Numbered from the stretch's first letter, positions 31,683 to 41,070 are shown. The stretch is DNA of 64,000 nucleotides from Symbiodinium natans (GCA_905221605.1 CAJNDS010001247.1:186001-250000); one strand, 5' to 3'. Program-made: numbers and translations. The notes: generated by a model from the letters alone, not told the origin.

Positions 31683-31807
31683 GTAAACATATGGGGTTTA
31701 TGATATTCGGGGTACCTTTTTTGGGTCCTTCTTGTATGATAGTCCTACTATTTGGGGGTACATGAATTAATCAATGCATGCTTTAGTGTGTTTTGTCTTG
31801 TGTTCAG

Positions 31808-31855
31808 GGCCTGCGGATTGAAATCACACACCAAACAAATCTCTCAAGCCCTAGG
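31808..31855 (+). CDS. Candidate exon M2
   Basis: GTTCAG acceptor; phase 0 with M1; GLRIEITHQTNLSSPR; GC donor GCCCCAGG. Confidence 0.5.
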
Positions 31856-31917
31856 GCCCCAGGTTTAGGGTTTAGGGTTTAGGGTTTAGGGTTTAGGGTT
31901 TAGGGTTTAGGGTTTAG

Positions 31918-32001
31918 GAGTCCGCCGACCCTGGCGGCGTGTTGGATGGGTTTGAGGAGTTGAAAACCTCCCTCTTTCCCTCCTTACCCACCCCAAAACA
32001 G
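31918..32001 (+). CDS. Candidate exon M3
   Basis: TTTAG acceptor from the end of a TTTAGGG array; phase 0 with M2; ESADPGGVLDGFEELK... The 3' end runs into a G homopolymer, so the donor is uncertain. Confidence 0.5.
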
Positions 32002-32102
32002 GGGGGGGGGGGGTAGGGGGGGTCGGAGTCGGTGCACAATTTTTTCGTGGAGACCCGCACAGCGTAAACAGGCGGTCCAGCACAGCGGGGTAGGGGCGCC
32101 CT

Positions 32103-32194
32103 CACACCCCCACCCCCCCCCCCCCCCCCCCCCACCCCCCCCCCCCACCCCGCCCCCAAACCGCCCCCCCCACCACCACACCCCCCCCCCCCCG

Positions 32195-32236
<42 letters not shown>

Positions 32237-32280
32237 ACCCTACCCTCCCCCCACCCCCCTACCCCCCCCACCCCCACCCA
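32103..32280. repeat. C-rich homopolymer region
   Basis: Runs of C up to about 38 nt with scattered A. No gene here. Confidence 0.9.
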
Positions 32281-32717
32281 CCTGTCTTTTTGGCTTGTCC
32301 TGGTGCTACCCCCTACCCCCCACCCAAACGTTTCACAGAACTCTGCCGAGCAGGCTGGGATTGCGAGCGGGTTTAGACCTCTCAACTATGCTCCAGCGGG
32401 GTCGGCGGCTTGAGCCGGAGGCTCTTAAATTTAGGGTTCAGGGTTTAGGGTTACCCTTGACCCCAAACCCGAAACCCTTTATTCGAAACCCTGCTTAAGC
32501 CCAGGTCCTGCAAACCCGGCAATCCTATAAACCCCTAAACCCTAAACCCCTAGTTCCTAAGCCGTAAACCCCAGACCCTAAACCCTTAATTCCTGAGCCC
32601 CAAAAACCCTAAACCCTAAACTCCAAACTCCTGATTACTAAGTCCTAAACCCTAGACCCGAAACCCCTAAACCCGAAACCCTAAACCCTAAACCCCTGAT
32701 GCCTATAAGCCATGTAG

Positions 32718-32814
32718 CACGACTCCGTGCAGGGTCTGGGCCGCCCGGCGTCCGAATCCGAGAGGCCTTGGACTTCGGAGAGCCTGTGCAGACGAATTTT
32801 TTAACAAACTGAGG
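32718..32814 (+). CDS. Candidate exon N1
   Basis: ATGTAG acceptor, 32 codons (TTPCRVWAARRPNPRG, ending ACADEFFNKLR), AGG|GTTTAG donor. Confidence 0.6.
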
Positions 32815-32938
32815 GTTTAGGGCTTAGTTTAGGTTTAGGGCTCAGGAGTCTTTATGGGGCTTGGGGGTCTTTATGGGACTTAGGCTTAGGGACTTTAGGG
32901 TTTAGGGACTGGCTTTGAACTTCCCTAGACCCCAAAAG

Positions 32939-32963
32939 TCGCAGCGCTGGGGTGCTTCTTGGG
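32939..32963 (+). CDS. Candidate short exon N2
   Basis: AAAAG acceptor; phase 0 with N1; SQRWGASW; donor GTAACC. Confidence 0.4.
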
Positions 32964-33025
32964 GTAACCCTAAACCCTAAACCCTAAACCCTAAACCGTG
33001 GGGGAGCTGTGGAGTGCTGGTTTAG

Positions 33026-33113
33026 GGTCTCGGGGTTTTTGGGACTCTCTGGTTGCCCATACAAGGCTGTTAAATAGGGGGGTCGAGAAACCACCGAATT
33101 CTCGATTTCTTGC
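33026..33113 (+). CDS. Candidate exon N3
   Basis: TTTAG acceptor; joins N2 in phase (G-SRGFWDSLVAHTRLLN, later EKPPNSRFL); donor GC|GTAAGA. Confidence 0.5.
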
Positions 33114-33131
33114 GTAAGAAGTAAGAACCAG

Positions 33132-33194
33132 CTCATGGAGGGTTGTCTTGGACCCTAAACCCGGCCCTAAACGTGAAGACTTCTCTCTCGAAAG
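33132..33194 (+). CDS. Candidate exon N4
   Basis: AACCAG acceptor only 18 nt after the N3 donor; joins in phase (A-SWRVVLDPKPGPKRE, DFSLE); donor GTAAAG. The 18-nt gap contains an in-frame TAA if not removed. Confidence 0.4.
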
Positions 33195-33225
33195 GTAAAG
33201 TGCCTCGGAAATTAATCGGAAAAAG

Positions 33226-33247
33226 CCAATGCTGGACACCATCCTGA
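33226..33247 (+). CDS. Possible terminal exon N5
   Basis: AAAAG acceptor; S-QCWTPS then TGA. Weak because it is so short. Confidence 0.25.
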
Positions 33248-33393
33248 CAACGGGAGGTGTAAGGCTTCAAATTTCTTCAGCAGGGACCTCCACAAACAAT
33301 TCCACCCTAAACCCTAAACCTGGAAAAAGTCAAGCCTTTTCCTTTTCTCCGATGATGGGGGGGGGGGGGGGGGGGGGGGGGCGAGGGGAAAGA

Positions 33394-33594
33394 TCAGAAG
33401 TCCAAAGTCTCTATCATGGACACCGCAGTGTGCGAGTGGAAAGAGTCGTGCAGGGCATCCCTCTGCACTGGACCAGCAAACTGAACAGAGTCGAGGAGAT
33501 AGGCCCAAGCCCGTTGGTCCCTGTTCAGCTGTAGCCATTCACGGCAGAAGTCATTGTAAATGCCACGAACAATCGCCCTCTCGGTCATGGCCAA
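33394..33594 (-). CDS. Possible small protein or exon, minus strand, 66 aa
   Basis: This frame begins MAMTERAIVRG and is rich in charged and aromatic residues (NDFCREWLQL), with a composition like real protein. The opposite strand is also open here (ERSEVQSLYHG...), so the coding strand is unsettled. No family recognised. Confidence 0.3.
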   Translation of the reverse strand: MAMTERAIVRGIYNDFCREWLQLNRDQRAWAYLLDSVQFAGPVQRDALHDSFHSHTAVSMIETLDF

Positions 33595-33751
33595 AAGAAG
33601 GCTATCTTCTTCTTAATCCCACACAGCACACTGGCATTCAGTGCTGCGACGGCAGAACAGCAGCGTTTATGTAGGCTTTATCAGGTTTGTAGGGGTAGCA
33701 TTAGAGAATTGTAACTTCACGGCTGTATATAAGTGTAAATTTGGTACCCAA

Positions 33752-33801
33752 CGTGTCCATGTACCTACATAGTATATTGCTTGGGTCCGAAAGCTACTAT
33801 G
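33752..33801. mobile_element. IE-2 left half, interrupted by IE-1
   Basis: GTCCATGTACC start and ACTTGGGCC-like centre, then IE-1. Confidence 0.65.
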
Positions 33802-33925
33802 TACAGGGTGGGGCCCCCTAGTTATAAGTAGAGTTATAAGGGCCCTAAATTGGGCTATAAGGACCCTAAGTTAGGTTATAAGTCCCTTAACTACAGTTAG
33901 TATAGTAAGGGGGCCCCACCCTGTA
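33802..33925. mobile_element. IE-1 copy inserted in IE-2
   Basis: Full copy lying inside the left half of an IE-2 element (33752-33801). Confidence 0.85.
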
Positions 33926-33926
33926 G

Positions 33927-34030
33927 GAGGCCCTTAAAAACCCCCCGATAATATACATCAAGTCATGCCACAGCTCTATAACACTATTCGAGCGAAGCCA
34001 GAAAAACCTACCGAGGACCCTAACCCAAAG
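33927..34030 (+). CDS. Candidate exon O1 between IE-1 and IE-2
   Basis: Begins at the CTGTAG end of IE-1 and ends AAAG|GATCC, a GA donor at IE-2. 34 codons (EALKNPPIIYIKSCHS...). Confidence 0.6.
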
Positions 34031-34130
34031 GATCCATGTACCTATATGGTACATACTTGGCCCCTAAAGCTAGTATATAGGAACCCCTTTAAGGCCTAAG
34101 TATATACTATATAGGCACATGGATCCTGAG
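34029..34130. mobile_element. IE-2 copy with GA donor
   Basis: Palindrome from GATCCATGTACC to GGCACATGGATCCTGAG; intron 34031-34130 between exons O1 and O2. Confidence 0.8.
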
Positions 34131-34182
34131 GGTAAATCGTGTGGGGCGCGCGCCTGCACAAGGGCTCTATACAAAATTGGCT
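34131..34182 (+). CDS. Candidate exon O2
   Basis: Begins after CCTGAG of IE-2; joins O1 in phase (R-VNRVGRAPAQGLYTKL); donor GTATAATT. A second frame is also open. Confidence 0.5.
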
Positions 34183-34269
34183 GTATAATTGCAATTACCA
34201 AAAACCGAACTACCCGAAACCCTAAAAAGCTTGAAGCACTCTGAAAACGCAAAACAACTGACTGGGCAG

Positions 34270-34360
34270 TGCACATGACAAAGTCCGTCTGTGCCGCCAG
34301 GAAATCCTCGGCGAACCCGGTCAACGCGGGAAGAGCAGGATGTGTACGACTCACGCAGAT
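34270..34360 (+). CDS. Candidate exon
   Basis: GGGCAG acceptor; HMTKSVCAARKSSANP...GCVRLTQ. Its phase does not match O2, so an exon may be missing between them. Confidence 0.4.
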
Positions 34361-34549
34361 CTACCCCTAAACTCAAAACCTATACTGCACGCTAAACCTA
34401 CCCAAAGGCTCCCATGTTGTACCTTTTTAGGGTAGTATACCAGGATCCCCTAGAACTAACCCAAGAAGGAACTACATAGGAGCCTTCAAAGCCTAAGCAT
34501 CTTGGATTTCGGCGCCATAAGCGCAAAACCCCGAAACCCGACTCTTGAG

Positions 34550-34605
34550 CTTTTCGAGCCTGGGAGGAGTCGGAAGGTTGGGGTCCGGGCTTGGGGCTTG
34601 CTGGG
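34550..34605 (+). CDS. Candidate exon
   Basis: CTTGAG acceptor; LFEPGRSRKVGVRAWG; GTTTAG donor. Confidence 0.45.
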
Positions 34606-34774
34606 GTTTAGGGTTGTTTAGGGTTTAGAGTTTTGGGTTCAGGGTTAATTAAGGGTTTAGGGTTTGGGGTTTAGGGTCTAGGGTTTCTCGGGTTTCGGCT
34701 GTAGGGTTTAGGGTTAGGGATTGGGATACTGTATAAGGGCTTAGGGCCTAGGTTTTAGTGTGTGATGCATCAAG

Positions 34775-34854
34775 GGAACCTGGTGAAGAAACCATGTTCG
34801 GCAAGGACATCACCATGTGCCGCTGTGACGTAGCTTGTTCCGGGCATCCGTTGT
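34775..34854 (+). CDS. Candidate exon P1
   Basis: ATCAAG acceptor, 26 codons (EPGEETMFGKDITMCR, CDVACSGHPL), canonical GTAAGG donor. Confidence 0.6.
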
Positions 34855-34874
34855 GTAAGGCCTAGCGTGGTTAG

Positions 34875-34915
34875 GGGATCAGCCTGAAGCTACTAAACCC
34901 TATCCCAAACAATGA
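34875..34915 (+). CDS. Possible terminal exon P2
   Basis: TTAG acceptor 20 nt after the P1 donor; W-DQPEATKPYPKQ then TGA. Another acceptor 16 nt on also keeps the frame to the same stop. Confidence 0.3.
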
Positions 34916-35239
34916 GGCTCACTCCCCCCCACCAGCAAAAGATCGAAAGGAATTCCTAAACCATCCAAATCCCAAACCTTACCCTCCCAAACCCATTCTA
35001 TTCTCTAGCAAACTATAGATATATGAACCCTTACGACCCTGGAACAATGATATGATAAACCCTAAACCCTAAATCCTAATCCCTACTCCCTACAAGCCTC
35101 ATGGCCACTGGGCGCCACCATTCCGATGGCTTTTTGCACTCCCCAAAAAATTTCTTCATTCTTATAATGGTAATATGGGGATTATTATTGTTTTGTTGTT
35201 GTTTTTTGGGGTTCTTAAGCAAATAGTAGACTATACCAG

Positions 35240-35301
35240 TCCGAGGCACGTCATCCTGCAGCCAGGTGTCAGGAAGTGGCGCTACAGCTGTGCCTGACAG
35301 G
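35240..35301 (+). CDS. Candidate exon
   Basis: TACCAG acceptor; RGTSSCSQVSGSGATA; AGG|GTTTAG donor. Confidence 0.5.
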
Positions 35302-36040
35302 GTTTAGTGTTTAGGGTTTAGGGTTTAGGGATGCAAGGGTCGGGGGGGGGGGGGGGGGTCTGAGAAGACCGAGTAAGGCTCAACAGGGTTTAGGACCCCA
35401 AAACCCTGAACCCTGAATCCTAAAGCTTGCGCACAGGGCTTAAGTTCTGTTTCTTTGACATGTTGGGGGAGGGAGAACAGTAAGGGATCCCACAAACCAG
35501 CTGCTCACAGAAGCGACGGGTGCCAGCCCCCTGAAGCCCTGAACCCCGAAAGACAAGAAAACCCCTTAATCCCTGTTCCCCTAGGAAGAAAAAAGGATCC
35601 TTTTTGTTCATATATAAGAAAGCCCAGAACCCAAAAAGTAAAAAGGATCCCTAACACTGATGGAGACCCAGTCCAAGCCCCCACGCTGGCCCCGAGGTCA
35701 CAGTAAAACCCAACCCTAAACCCTAAACCCTCAACCCCAAAAAACTCTAGCATTCCAAGTGCCTCGCCTGAGTCACGCGAAGGCTAAAACCTTACTAAGC
35801 TTGAAAATACCTTGGCATGTCTTACAAAACCTTAGCAAACCTTGCCAAACCTTGGCTAACCTTACTCAAACTCCAACCCCAGTTCTCCCAGCTCCGAACC
35901 TATATAAACCCAAAACCCTACACCCCACACCCTAACCTGCAGAACCCCGAAACCGTAAACCTTGAACACAAAACCCTAAACCCTATATCCTAAACCCTAA
36001 ACCCCAAACCCTGAACCCTAAACCCTAATGGACCCTCCAG

Positions 36041-36094
36041 CGCCTCCTGGGACAACCGGACGCGACCAGGAGATCATCGCCTGGTGCTCTCAAG
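36041..36094 (+). CDS. Candidate exon
   Basis: CTCCAG acceptor, AAG|GTGTAA donor, 54 nt open in two frames (RLLGQPDATRRSSP or ASWDNRTRPGDHR). Confidence 0.45.
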
Positions 36095-36282
36095 GTGTAA
36101 CAGCATAGGGTTCAGGGGTGGAGGGGTTTAGGGTTTATAGGGTTTAGGGATTTAGGGCTTCAGGGCACCTACCTTGGCTGAAGACCTACAGTAGAGTGCT
36201 GTAGAATTCACTTTAGTACGGTATGGCATGATGCATGGTACAGTATAATATAGCGAAGTGTCCCATCGCATAGCATACATGG

Positions 36283-36382
36283 GTGGTTGTCAAAATTATG
36301 GTCCCTTTTTGGATCCCTAATCTAATACGGCACCTGATATTTCGGGTACCCCAAGAAGGATCATAATTTTGACCACCCATAT
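36283..36382. mobile_element. IE-17
   Basis: GGGTGGTTGTCAAAATTATG to ATAATTTTGACCACCC. Confidence 0.7.
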
Positions 36383-36518
36383 AGTAAACCGCAACTGGCT
36401 TGAGTTTTTGAGGGCCCTGAATGACTTGCGCCGCATGCAGTGTCCGTAACCAAACCCCAAACGACAAACCCCAAACCCCAAACCCCAAACCCTAAACCCT
36501 TATGTACTGCAGTGTCAG

Positions 36519-36595
36519 AAAGCCCCCTGCGCTGAAATTCAGGATTCAGACGGACAGCTTTTTGGACTCATCGCGGGAAGACTGCTTACCACAGG
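36519..36595 (+). CDS. Candidate exon Q1
   Basis: TGTCAG acceptor, 25 codons (KAPCAEIQDSDGQLFG, LIAGRLLTT), GC donor GCCCTGAG. Confidence 0.6.
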
Positions 36596-36606
36596 GCCCT
36601 GAGTAG

Positions 36607-36735
36607 GGTTCAGGGTTCAGGGTTCAGGGTTCAGGGTTTAGGGTTTAGGGTTTAGGGTTTAGGGTTTAGGGTTTAGGGTTTAGGGTTTAGGGTTTAGGGT
36701 TTAGGGTTTAGGGTTTAGGGTTTAGGGTTTAGGGT
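36607..36735. repeat. TTCAGGG then TTTAGGG array
   Basis: Four TTCAGGG units followed by about 14 TTTAGGG units. Confidence 0.95.
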
Positions 36736-36738
36736 CAG

Positions 36739-36764
36739 CCTCAGCTGTCACTTAACTACCCAGG
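36739..36764 (+). CDS. Candidate exon Q2 before IE-13
   Basis: GGTCAG acceptor after a long TTTAGGG array; joins Q1 in phase (G-LSCHLTTQ); GA donor GACTCC of IE-13. Confidence 0.45.
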
Positions 36765-36868
36765 GACTCCAATACCCCTTCACTAAGGAATATATTCCTG
36801 AAATTATACAAGGGTCCCTTATATGGTTTAAGGAAGGCTCCTTAATTCAGTGGTATTGGAGTCTCTGG
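36755..36868. mobile_element. IE-13, GA donor
   Basis: CTACCCAGGGACTCCAATACC to GGTATTGGAGTCTCTGGGTA. Confidence 0.75.
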
Positions 36869-36978
36869 GTACTATTTGCATAAGAACCCCCCCCCAAAAA
36901 CAACAATGTATGCTTCCTTCTGGGCCATATTATAGGGATTGCTCATATTCATTTACTTCGGGGTTCTTAAGCAAATAG
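36869..36978. mobile_element. IE-14 copy
   Basis: CTATTTGCATAAGAACCCC to GGGGTTCTTAAGCAAATAG; abuts IE-13. A related right end occurs at 35209-35227. Confidence 0.7.
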
Positions 36979-36981
36979 CAG

Positions 36982-37704
36982 TTAGCGGCGTACACCCAGC
37001 TCCACAGCGGCTTGACGCCCAAGGTCGAGCCAGTCGGCCTTCTTTCCCTTCCGCTGCTCCTTGAGGACTGCCTGCTCCGCTGCGTATCCCTTGATGGGGA
37101 TTCCATGCTCTTGAGCTTGGAGTTTGACTTCCCTGACGGCTTGTCTTGCTACCGGATTGTCGCGGAAAGAGTTCCTGGGGTACCCCGCGTCAAAGCCTGC
37201 CGGAAAATACGTGGCGTTGAATGGTACGAGATCTATGCACGGTCCGTCTTCGCCTTGCACCCTGTGAATGCGCGGATTCGAAGTGTCTACCTGAAATCCA
37301 CGACGGCGAAGCTCTTCGGTCAGATCTGGTCTATCCTGTCCAGTGAAAGCTTTCTTGTCAATCATCTTAACATCCGCATCAGATCCCCCTAGGTTTGTCT
37401 TCTTCTGCCTTGAGCCACCTAGCTGAATCCTGGCTTCTGGCCGGATGGCCTTGACTGCTTGTTCTACTCGAGCCATATTCCTGCCATGTGCCGCACGATA
37501 TTGCTTTGTCTCGGCAGCCGCAAGATTGAGTTGGTGCTCTCTCTGGCCCCTCTCTCGTCTCTCCTGCATGATCCTGCCGAAATCTGCCGGTCTCTCTCTT
37601 CCCGGGTAGTAGGCTTTGTTGTTCGGGTTCATCTCATTCGATCGTTGGTTGGCAGCTGCCCTGCCAGGCGCTTGGCCTCCAGCTTGCTTCCCTCCCCGTG
37701 GCAT
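36982..37704 (-). CDS. OAS-like nucleotidyltransferase-fold protein, about 240 aa
   Basis: The open frame runs from 37749, but I prefer the internal ATG at 37704 (MPRGGKQAG), which begins a basic, low-complexity N-terminus. Counting from the long start, GGS at 111-113 is followed by SDADV at 123-127 (metal-binding Asp124 and Asp126), and a third acidic residue sits in CIDLVPF (Asp173). This three-Asp layout and the GGS-x(9)-SDAD spacing match the polymerase-beta-like nucleotidyltransferases, closest by eye to the 2-5 oligoadenylate synthetase / CD-NTase branch. A later IKGYAAEQAV fits the helix that follows in that family. The C-terminal helical domain is short or missing, ending LGVRR. Substrate and activator are unknown. 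No intron is visible, and it lies antisense among plus-strand exons. Confidence 0.7.
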   Translation of the reverse strand: MPRGGKQAGGQAPGRAAANQRSNEMNPNNKAYYPGRERPADFGRIMQERRERGQREHQLNLAAAETKQYRAAHGRNMARVEQAVKAIRPEARIQLGGSRQKKTNLGGSDADVKMIDKKAFTGQDRPDLTEELRRRGFQVDTSNPRIHRVQGEDGPCIDLVPFNATYFPAGFDAGYPRNSFRDNPVARQAVREVKLQAQEHGIPIKGYAAEQAVLKEQRKGKKADWLDLGRQAAVELGVRR

Positions 37705-37749
37705 GGTGGCACCTACGTGAGACCGTGACCTAAACACCAAAAACAACAC

Positions 37750-38157
37750 GCACAGGACCTAAAGAACATGTTGAACAGATTCTACGTGCTTTCAAATACT
37801 ACGGACATGCCTACGCAACCTACTGTAGGAAACTTCGATGAATGTCTGCCTACGCGCCCGTAGAAAGTGGCCACGAGAATTTTGATCAAGCTTGACCATC
37901 GGACCATCGTGCTGCGGCCAATGCATCTCGAGTGCTTCAACTTTGTCAGAACTTCAAAGCAAGCGATCAAAGCGGGTAGTGCTTCAAGGCTATGGGTAAG
38001 AAGGTGACGCCCCCCCCCCCCACCCCTCCCCCGCAGCCTAGAAGAGCTCAAGGGGCAAGGCTGTAAGTTCCAAAAAGCTTGGGATATTCTGGCTTCCTTC
38101 TGTGGATGACACACATCTCCGCTGTAGAGCCCGCAAAGAATCAGATTCGGGATTCAG
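37750..38157. other. Upstream region of the nucleotidyltransferase gene
   Basis: No telomere repeats for about 650 bp around here, unusual for the window; a minus-strand 110-codon frame at 37782-38114 is not convincing. Confidence 0.4.
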
Positions 38158-38258
38158 GAACGAAGGCTTTCGTAAAGACGGCTTGTCCCGTTTTGGGCTC
38201 CCGTTAGCATCAGGGGAGCCTTGCTTGCCTGACGGACTTGCCTCTGCTGCCTCTAAGG
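38158..38258 (+). CDS. Exon R1
   Basis: GATTCAG acceptor, 33 codons (NEGFRKDGLSRFGLPL, later PDGLASAASK), ends exactly at the IE-2 donor AAGG|GTCCGTG. Confidence 0.7.
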
Positions 38259-38363
38259 GTCCGTGTACCTAAATAGGTAGTACTAGTACTTGGGTCTTAA
38301 AGTACCTCCATGTCCCGGGACTTTACGGCCCAAGTATCCCTATTTAGGTACATGGACCCTTAG
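38252..38363. mobile_element. IE-2 copy acting as a 105-nt intron
   Basis: CTAAGG|GTCCGTGTACC to GGACCCTTAG. Removing 38259-38363 joins R1 and R2 in frame. Confidence 0.85.
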
Positions 38364-38411
38364 GGTGCTCACATCAGCGGGGGACTAGATTCCCGCATGA
38401 CGCGGACATGC
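38364..38411 (+). CDS. Exon R2
   Basis: Begins after the CCCTTAG end of IE-2 and continues R1 in phase (G-CSHQRGTRFPHDADM); GC donor GCCCTAAA formed by the telomere-type array. Confidence 0.6.
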
Positions 38412-38533
38412 GCCCTAAACCCTAAACCCTAAACCCTAAACCCTAAACCCTAAACCCTAAACCCTAAACCATATAAACCCTAAACCCTAACCCTAAACCC
38501 TGAACCCGAAACCCTAAACACCAAACCCTAAAG

Positions 38534-38574
38534 CACTCTGCTCCGAGGGCTGAGTTGATCGCTTCTTGCTTGGA
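38534..38574 (+). CDS. Exon R3
   Basis: CCTAAAG acceptor; HSAPRAELIASCL; ends at the donor of IE-3 (GA|GTTTTAAG). Confidence 0.55.
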
Positions 38575-38800
38575 GTTTTAAGGTACTTCTTAACCAATTA
38601 TACCTAACCAATTCAGGGTTTAGGGTTTAGGGTTTAGGGTTTAGGGTTTATTATAACTGTACTTATAACTGTACTTATAACCTTCTTGGGGCACTTAAGG
38701 GGCGTATAAGTGGGCTACAAGTACAGTTCTGATTGGTTAAGAAGTCTAAACCCGACAAGTACAATTAAAGTTGGTTAATGAGTACCATGAACCTCCAAGT
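38568..38800. mobile_element. IE-3 copy with TTTAGGG block
   Basis: Candidate intron 38575-38799 joining R3 and R4 in frame; five TTTAGGG units sit in its left half. Confidence 0.85.
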
Positions 38801-38858
38801 ACGCATGTCACCGATGGATGTTGGGATGATGCACACAGGGAGTTCTGTGAACTTGCCT
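38800..38858 (+). CDS. Exon R4
   Basis: Begins after CCTCCAAG of IE-3, in phase with R3 (D-THVTDGCWDDAHREF); donor GTAATT. Confidence 0.6.
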
Positions 38859-39020
38859 GTAATTAACATGGAGGGGGAGATAACCTAAGAATAAACAGGG
38901 TGCCCTGTTCCCCTTAAAGGGTTTAGGGTTTAGGGTTTAGGAGAAACGAACTCCCGCTGCGTGCTTCAACACGACACAAGCAAGACGTCACAGGTGCAGC
39001 TGAAGCACTCCTCATAGTAG

Positions 39021-39094
39021 GCATTTGAGTACCCGTGGTGTAATCGAGAGATTCTCTCTATCGAGCAGGAAAGGCAGGGCCTGAAGCCCGGAAC
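39021..39094 (+). CDS. Candidate exon
   Basis: ATAGTAG acceptor; AFEYPWCNREILSIEQ, ERQGLKPGT; donor unclear near the CCCTAAA-like repeat. Confidence 0.5.
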
Positions 39095-39296
39095 TCTCAA
39101 CCCCCTAAACCCGCTAAAGCCCCTAAACCCCCAACCCTAAACCCCAAACCCCAAACCCTAAACCCTAAAACCCTAAACTCTAATGACACCCTACGCCCGG
39201 AACCCTTCTCGATGCTCTTACATCGGAACCCTAAACCCTAAACCCTCACTCTAATTGCTAATTATGCCCGTGCCCTGAACGCTTCTCGATGCTCAG

Positions 39297-39374
39297 GAGC
39301 CGGCGGACTTCGTGAGCTTCTCCGCCTCGGCGGGCGTAATCGCCTGCCAGCGCGGCCGGACGTGGAGGCATGCA
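39297..39374 (+). CDS. Candidate exon
   Basis: GCTCAG acceptor, 26 codons (EPADFVSFSASAGVIA, CQRGRTWRHA), GC donor GCTTTTTAG. Confidence 0.6.
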
Positions 39375-39823
39375 GCTTTTTAGGGTTTAGGGTTTAGGGT
39401 TTAGGGTTTAGGGTTTATAAACCCTAAACCCTAAACCCTAAACCCTAAAAACCCTATAGGGTTTAGGGGCACCCAGAGACTTGAGCGTGTAAGGTTCAGA
39501 GGGTTCATATAGGGTTTGATGTTGAACTGTCTTCCATAGCTGGGACCCCTTCCCCCCCCCCCCCAAACAAATCTGGGACCCTCTATGAAGAAATGCCCCC
39601 GGGAGCCCCCAAATTTAGGGGGGAAGAACCTGAGCTGAAGCCAAGGCCCTTGAGCCCTGAAACCGTTACGGCCAAAAGGCTTGAAGCTGTCTCTCCCTAA
39701 ACCCTCAACCCTCAACCCTAAACCCTAAACCCTAAATCCTAAAGCCTAAACCCTCAACCCTCAACCCTAAGCCCCCGAACGTCGAACCCCCAAACTCAGA
39801 ACCCCAAAGCTCCAAATCCTCAG

Positions 39824-39881
39824 TGGAGGCCTCGACGATGTACTCGCGCGGCGACCTGCAACCTTTGAATGCAACAGTAGG
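39824..39881 (+). CDS. Candidate exon
   Basis: CCTCAG acceptor; GGLDDVLARRPATFEC; AGG|GTTTAG donor. Confidence 0.55.
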
Positions 39882-39894
39882 GTTTAGAGCTTAG

Positions 39895-40045
39895 GGTTTA
39901 CAGGGTTTATAGGCTTTATAGGCTTTATAGGCTTTATAGGCTTTATAGGGTTTATAGGGTTTACAGGCTTTATAGGCTTTATAGGGTTTATAGGGTTTAT
40001 AGGGTTTGTAGGGTTTATGGGGTTTAGGGTGGTTTAGGGTTTTAG
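39895..40045. repeat. GGCTTTATA/GGGTTTATA minisatellite
   Basis: Ten or more 9-bp units, a lengthened telomere-like variant. Confidence 0.85.
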
Positions 40046-40076
40046 GCGGCCCCAAGGATGACACTTTAGGGGAGTT

Positions 40077-40201
40077 TACAGGGTGGGGCCCCCCTAGTTA
40101 TAAGTAGAGTTCTAAGGGCCCTAAATTGGGTTATAAGGACCCTAAGTTAGGTTATAAGTCCCCTAACTACAGTTAGTATAGTAAGGGGGCCCCACCCTGT
40201 A
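40077..40201. mobile_element. IE-1 copy
   Basis: 125 bp, both ends intact, in a TTTAGGG-rich intron. Confidence 0.85.
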
Positions 40202-40553
40202 GGGTTTGGAGGGGTTAGGTTTGGGGTTTAGGGTTTCGGGTTTAGGGTGGGGTTAGGTTTGGGGTTTGGGGTTTAGGGTTTAGGGGGGGGGGGGGGGGGG
40301 GGGGGGCTTAGGTTTGTTGGGGTTTAGGGTTTCGGGTTTGGGGGGGTTAGGTTTGGGGTTTAGGGTTTCGGGGTTTTGGGTGTTTGGACCATGCTTTGGG
40401 CGTTTTGATGTCGAGGGATGAACGTAAACCCTAAACCCTAAACCCTAAACCCTAAACCCTAAACCCTAAACCCTAAACCCTAAACCCTAAACCCTAAACC
40501 CCTATCCCCTGAATCCTAAAACCTAACCCTAAAAGGCCAACTCGTTGACCTAG

Positions 40554-40618
40554 TTCGGAGCTCGGCAGTGGACATCGGGTTCGGTACACCCTTCAACAAC
40601 CACCTTACCAACCTCTAA
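40554..40618 (+). CDS. Possible terminal exon
   Basis: ACCTAG acceptor; RSSAVDIGFGTPFNNH then a TAA stop. Confidence 0.4.
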
Positions 40619-40796
40619 CCTGGAAACCCCTACAACCCTGTACACCCACCAAAGTACCCCAAAATCCATCCCTAAACCCTAAACCCTAAACCCTAAACCC
40701 TAAACCCTAAACTGCCCTAAACCCTAAACCCTAAACCCCTAAACCCCTAAACCCTAAACCCCTAAACCCTAAACCCTAAACCCACCGGCTTTCCAG

Positions 40797-40871
40797 ATTG
40801 GTGGCTGGCAGAACGCGAACGCTGCGCAGGTGGAGCCGGTGGCCTCAGTGGCACGAGGTCCAGGTAGCAGG
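40797..40871 (+). CDS. Exon S1
   Basis: TTTCCAG acceptor, exactly 25 codons (IGGWQNANAAQVEPVA), AGG|GTTTAG donor. Confidence 0.65.
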
Positions 40872-41021
40872 GTTTAGGGTTTAGGGTTTGGGGTTTAGGG
40901 TTAGGGGTTTGGGGTTTAGGGTTTGGGGTTTAGGGTTTGGGGTCTAGGGTTTAGGGCTTGGGGTTTAGGGTTTGGGGTTTGGGGTTTACGACTTAGGGTC
41001 AGGGTTTACTGGCCTTCGAAG

Positions 41022-41070
41022 GGAATACCTGGGCCCCGAAGTACGTGCCAAATAGTCCACCTCCCTAAGG
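41022..41070 (+). CDS. Exon S2
   Basis: TCGAAG acceptor; phase 0 with S1; GIPGPRSTCQIVHLPK; ends at the IE-2 donor AAGG|GTGCATG. Confidence 0.65.

Noticed and set aside
31914-32385. Glycine-rich minus-strand frame of 133 codons
   Set aside because: Produced by C homopolymers; no support.
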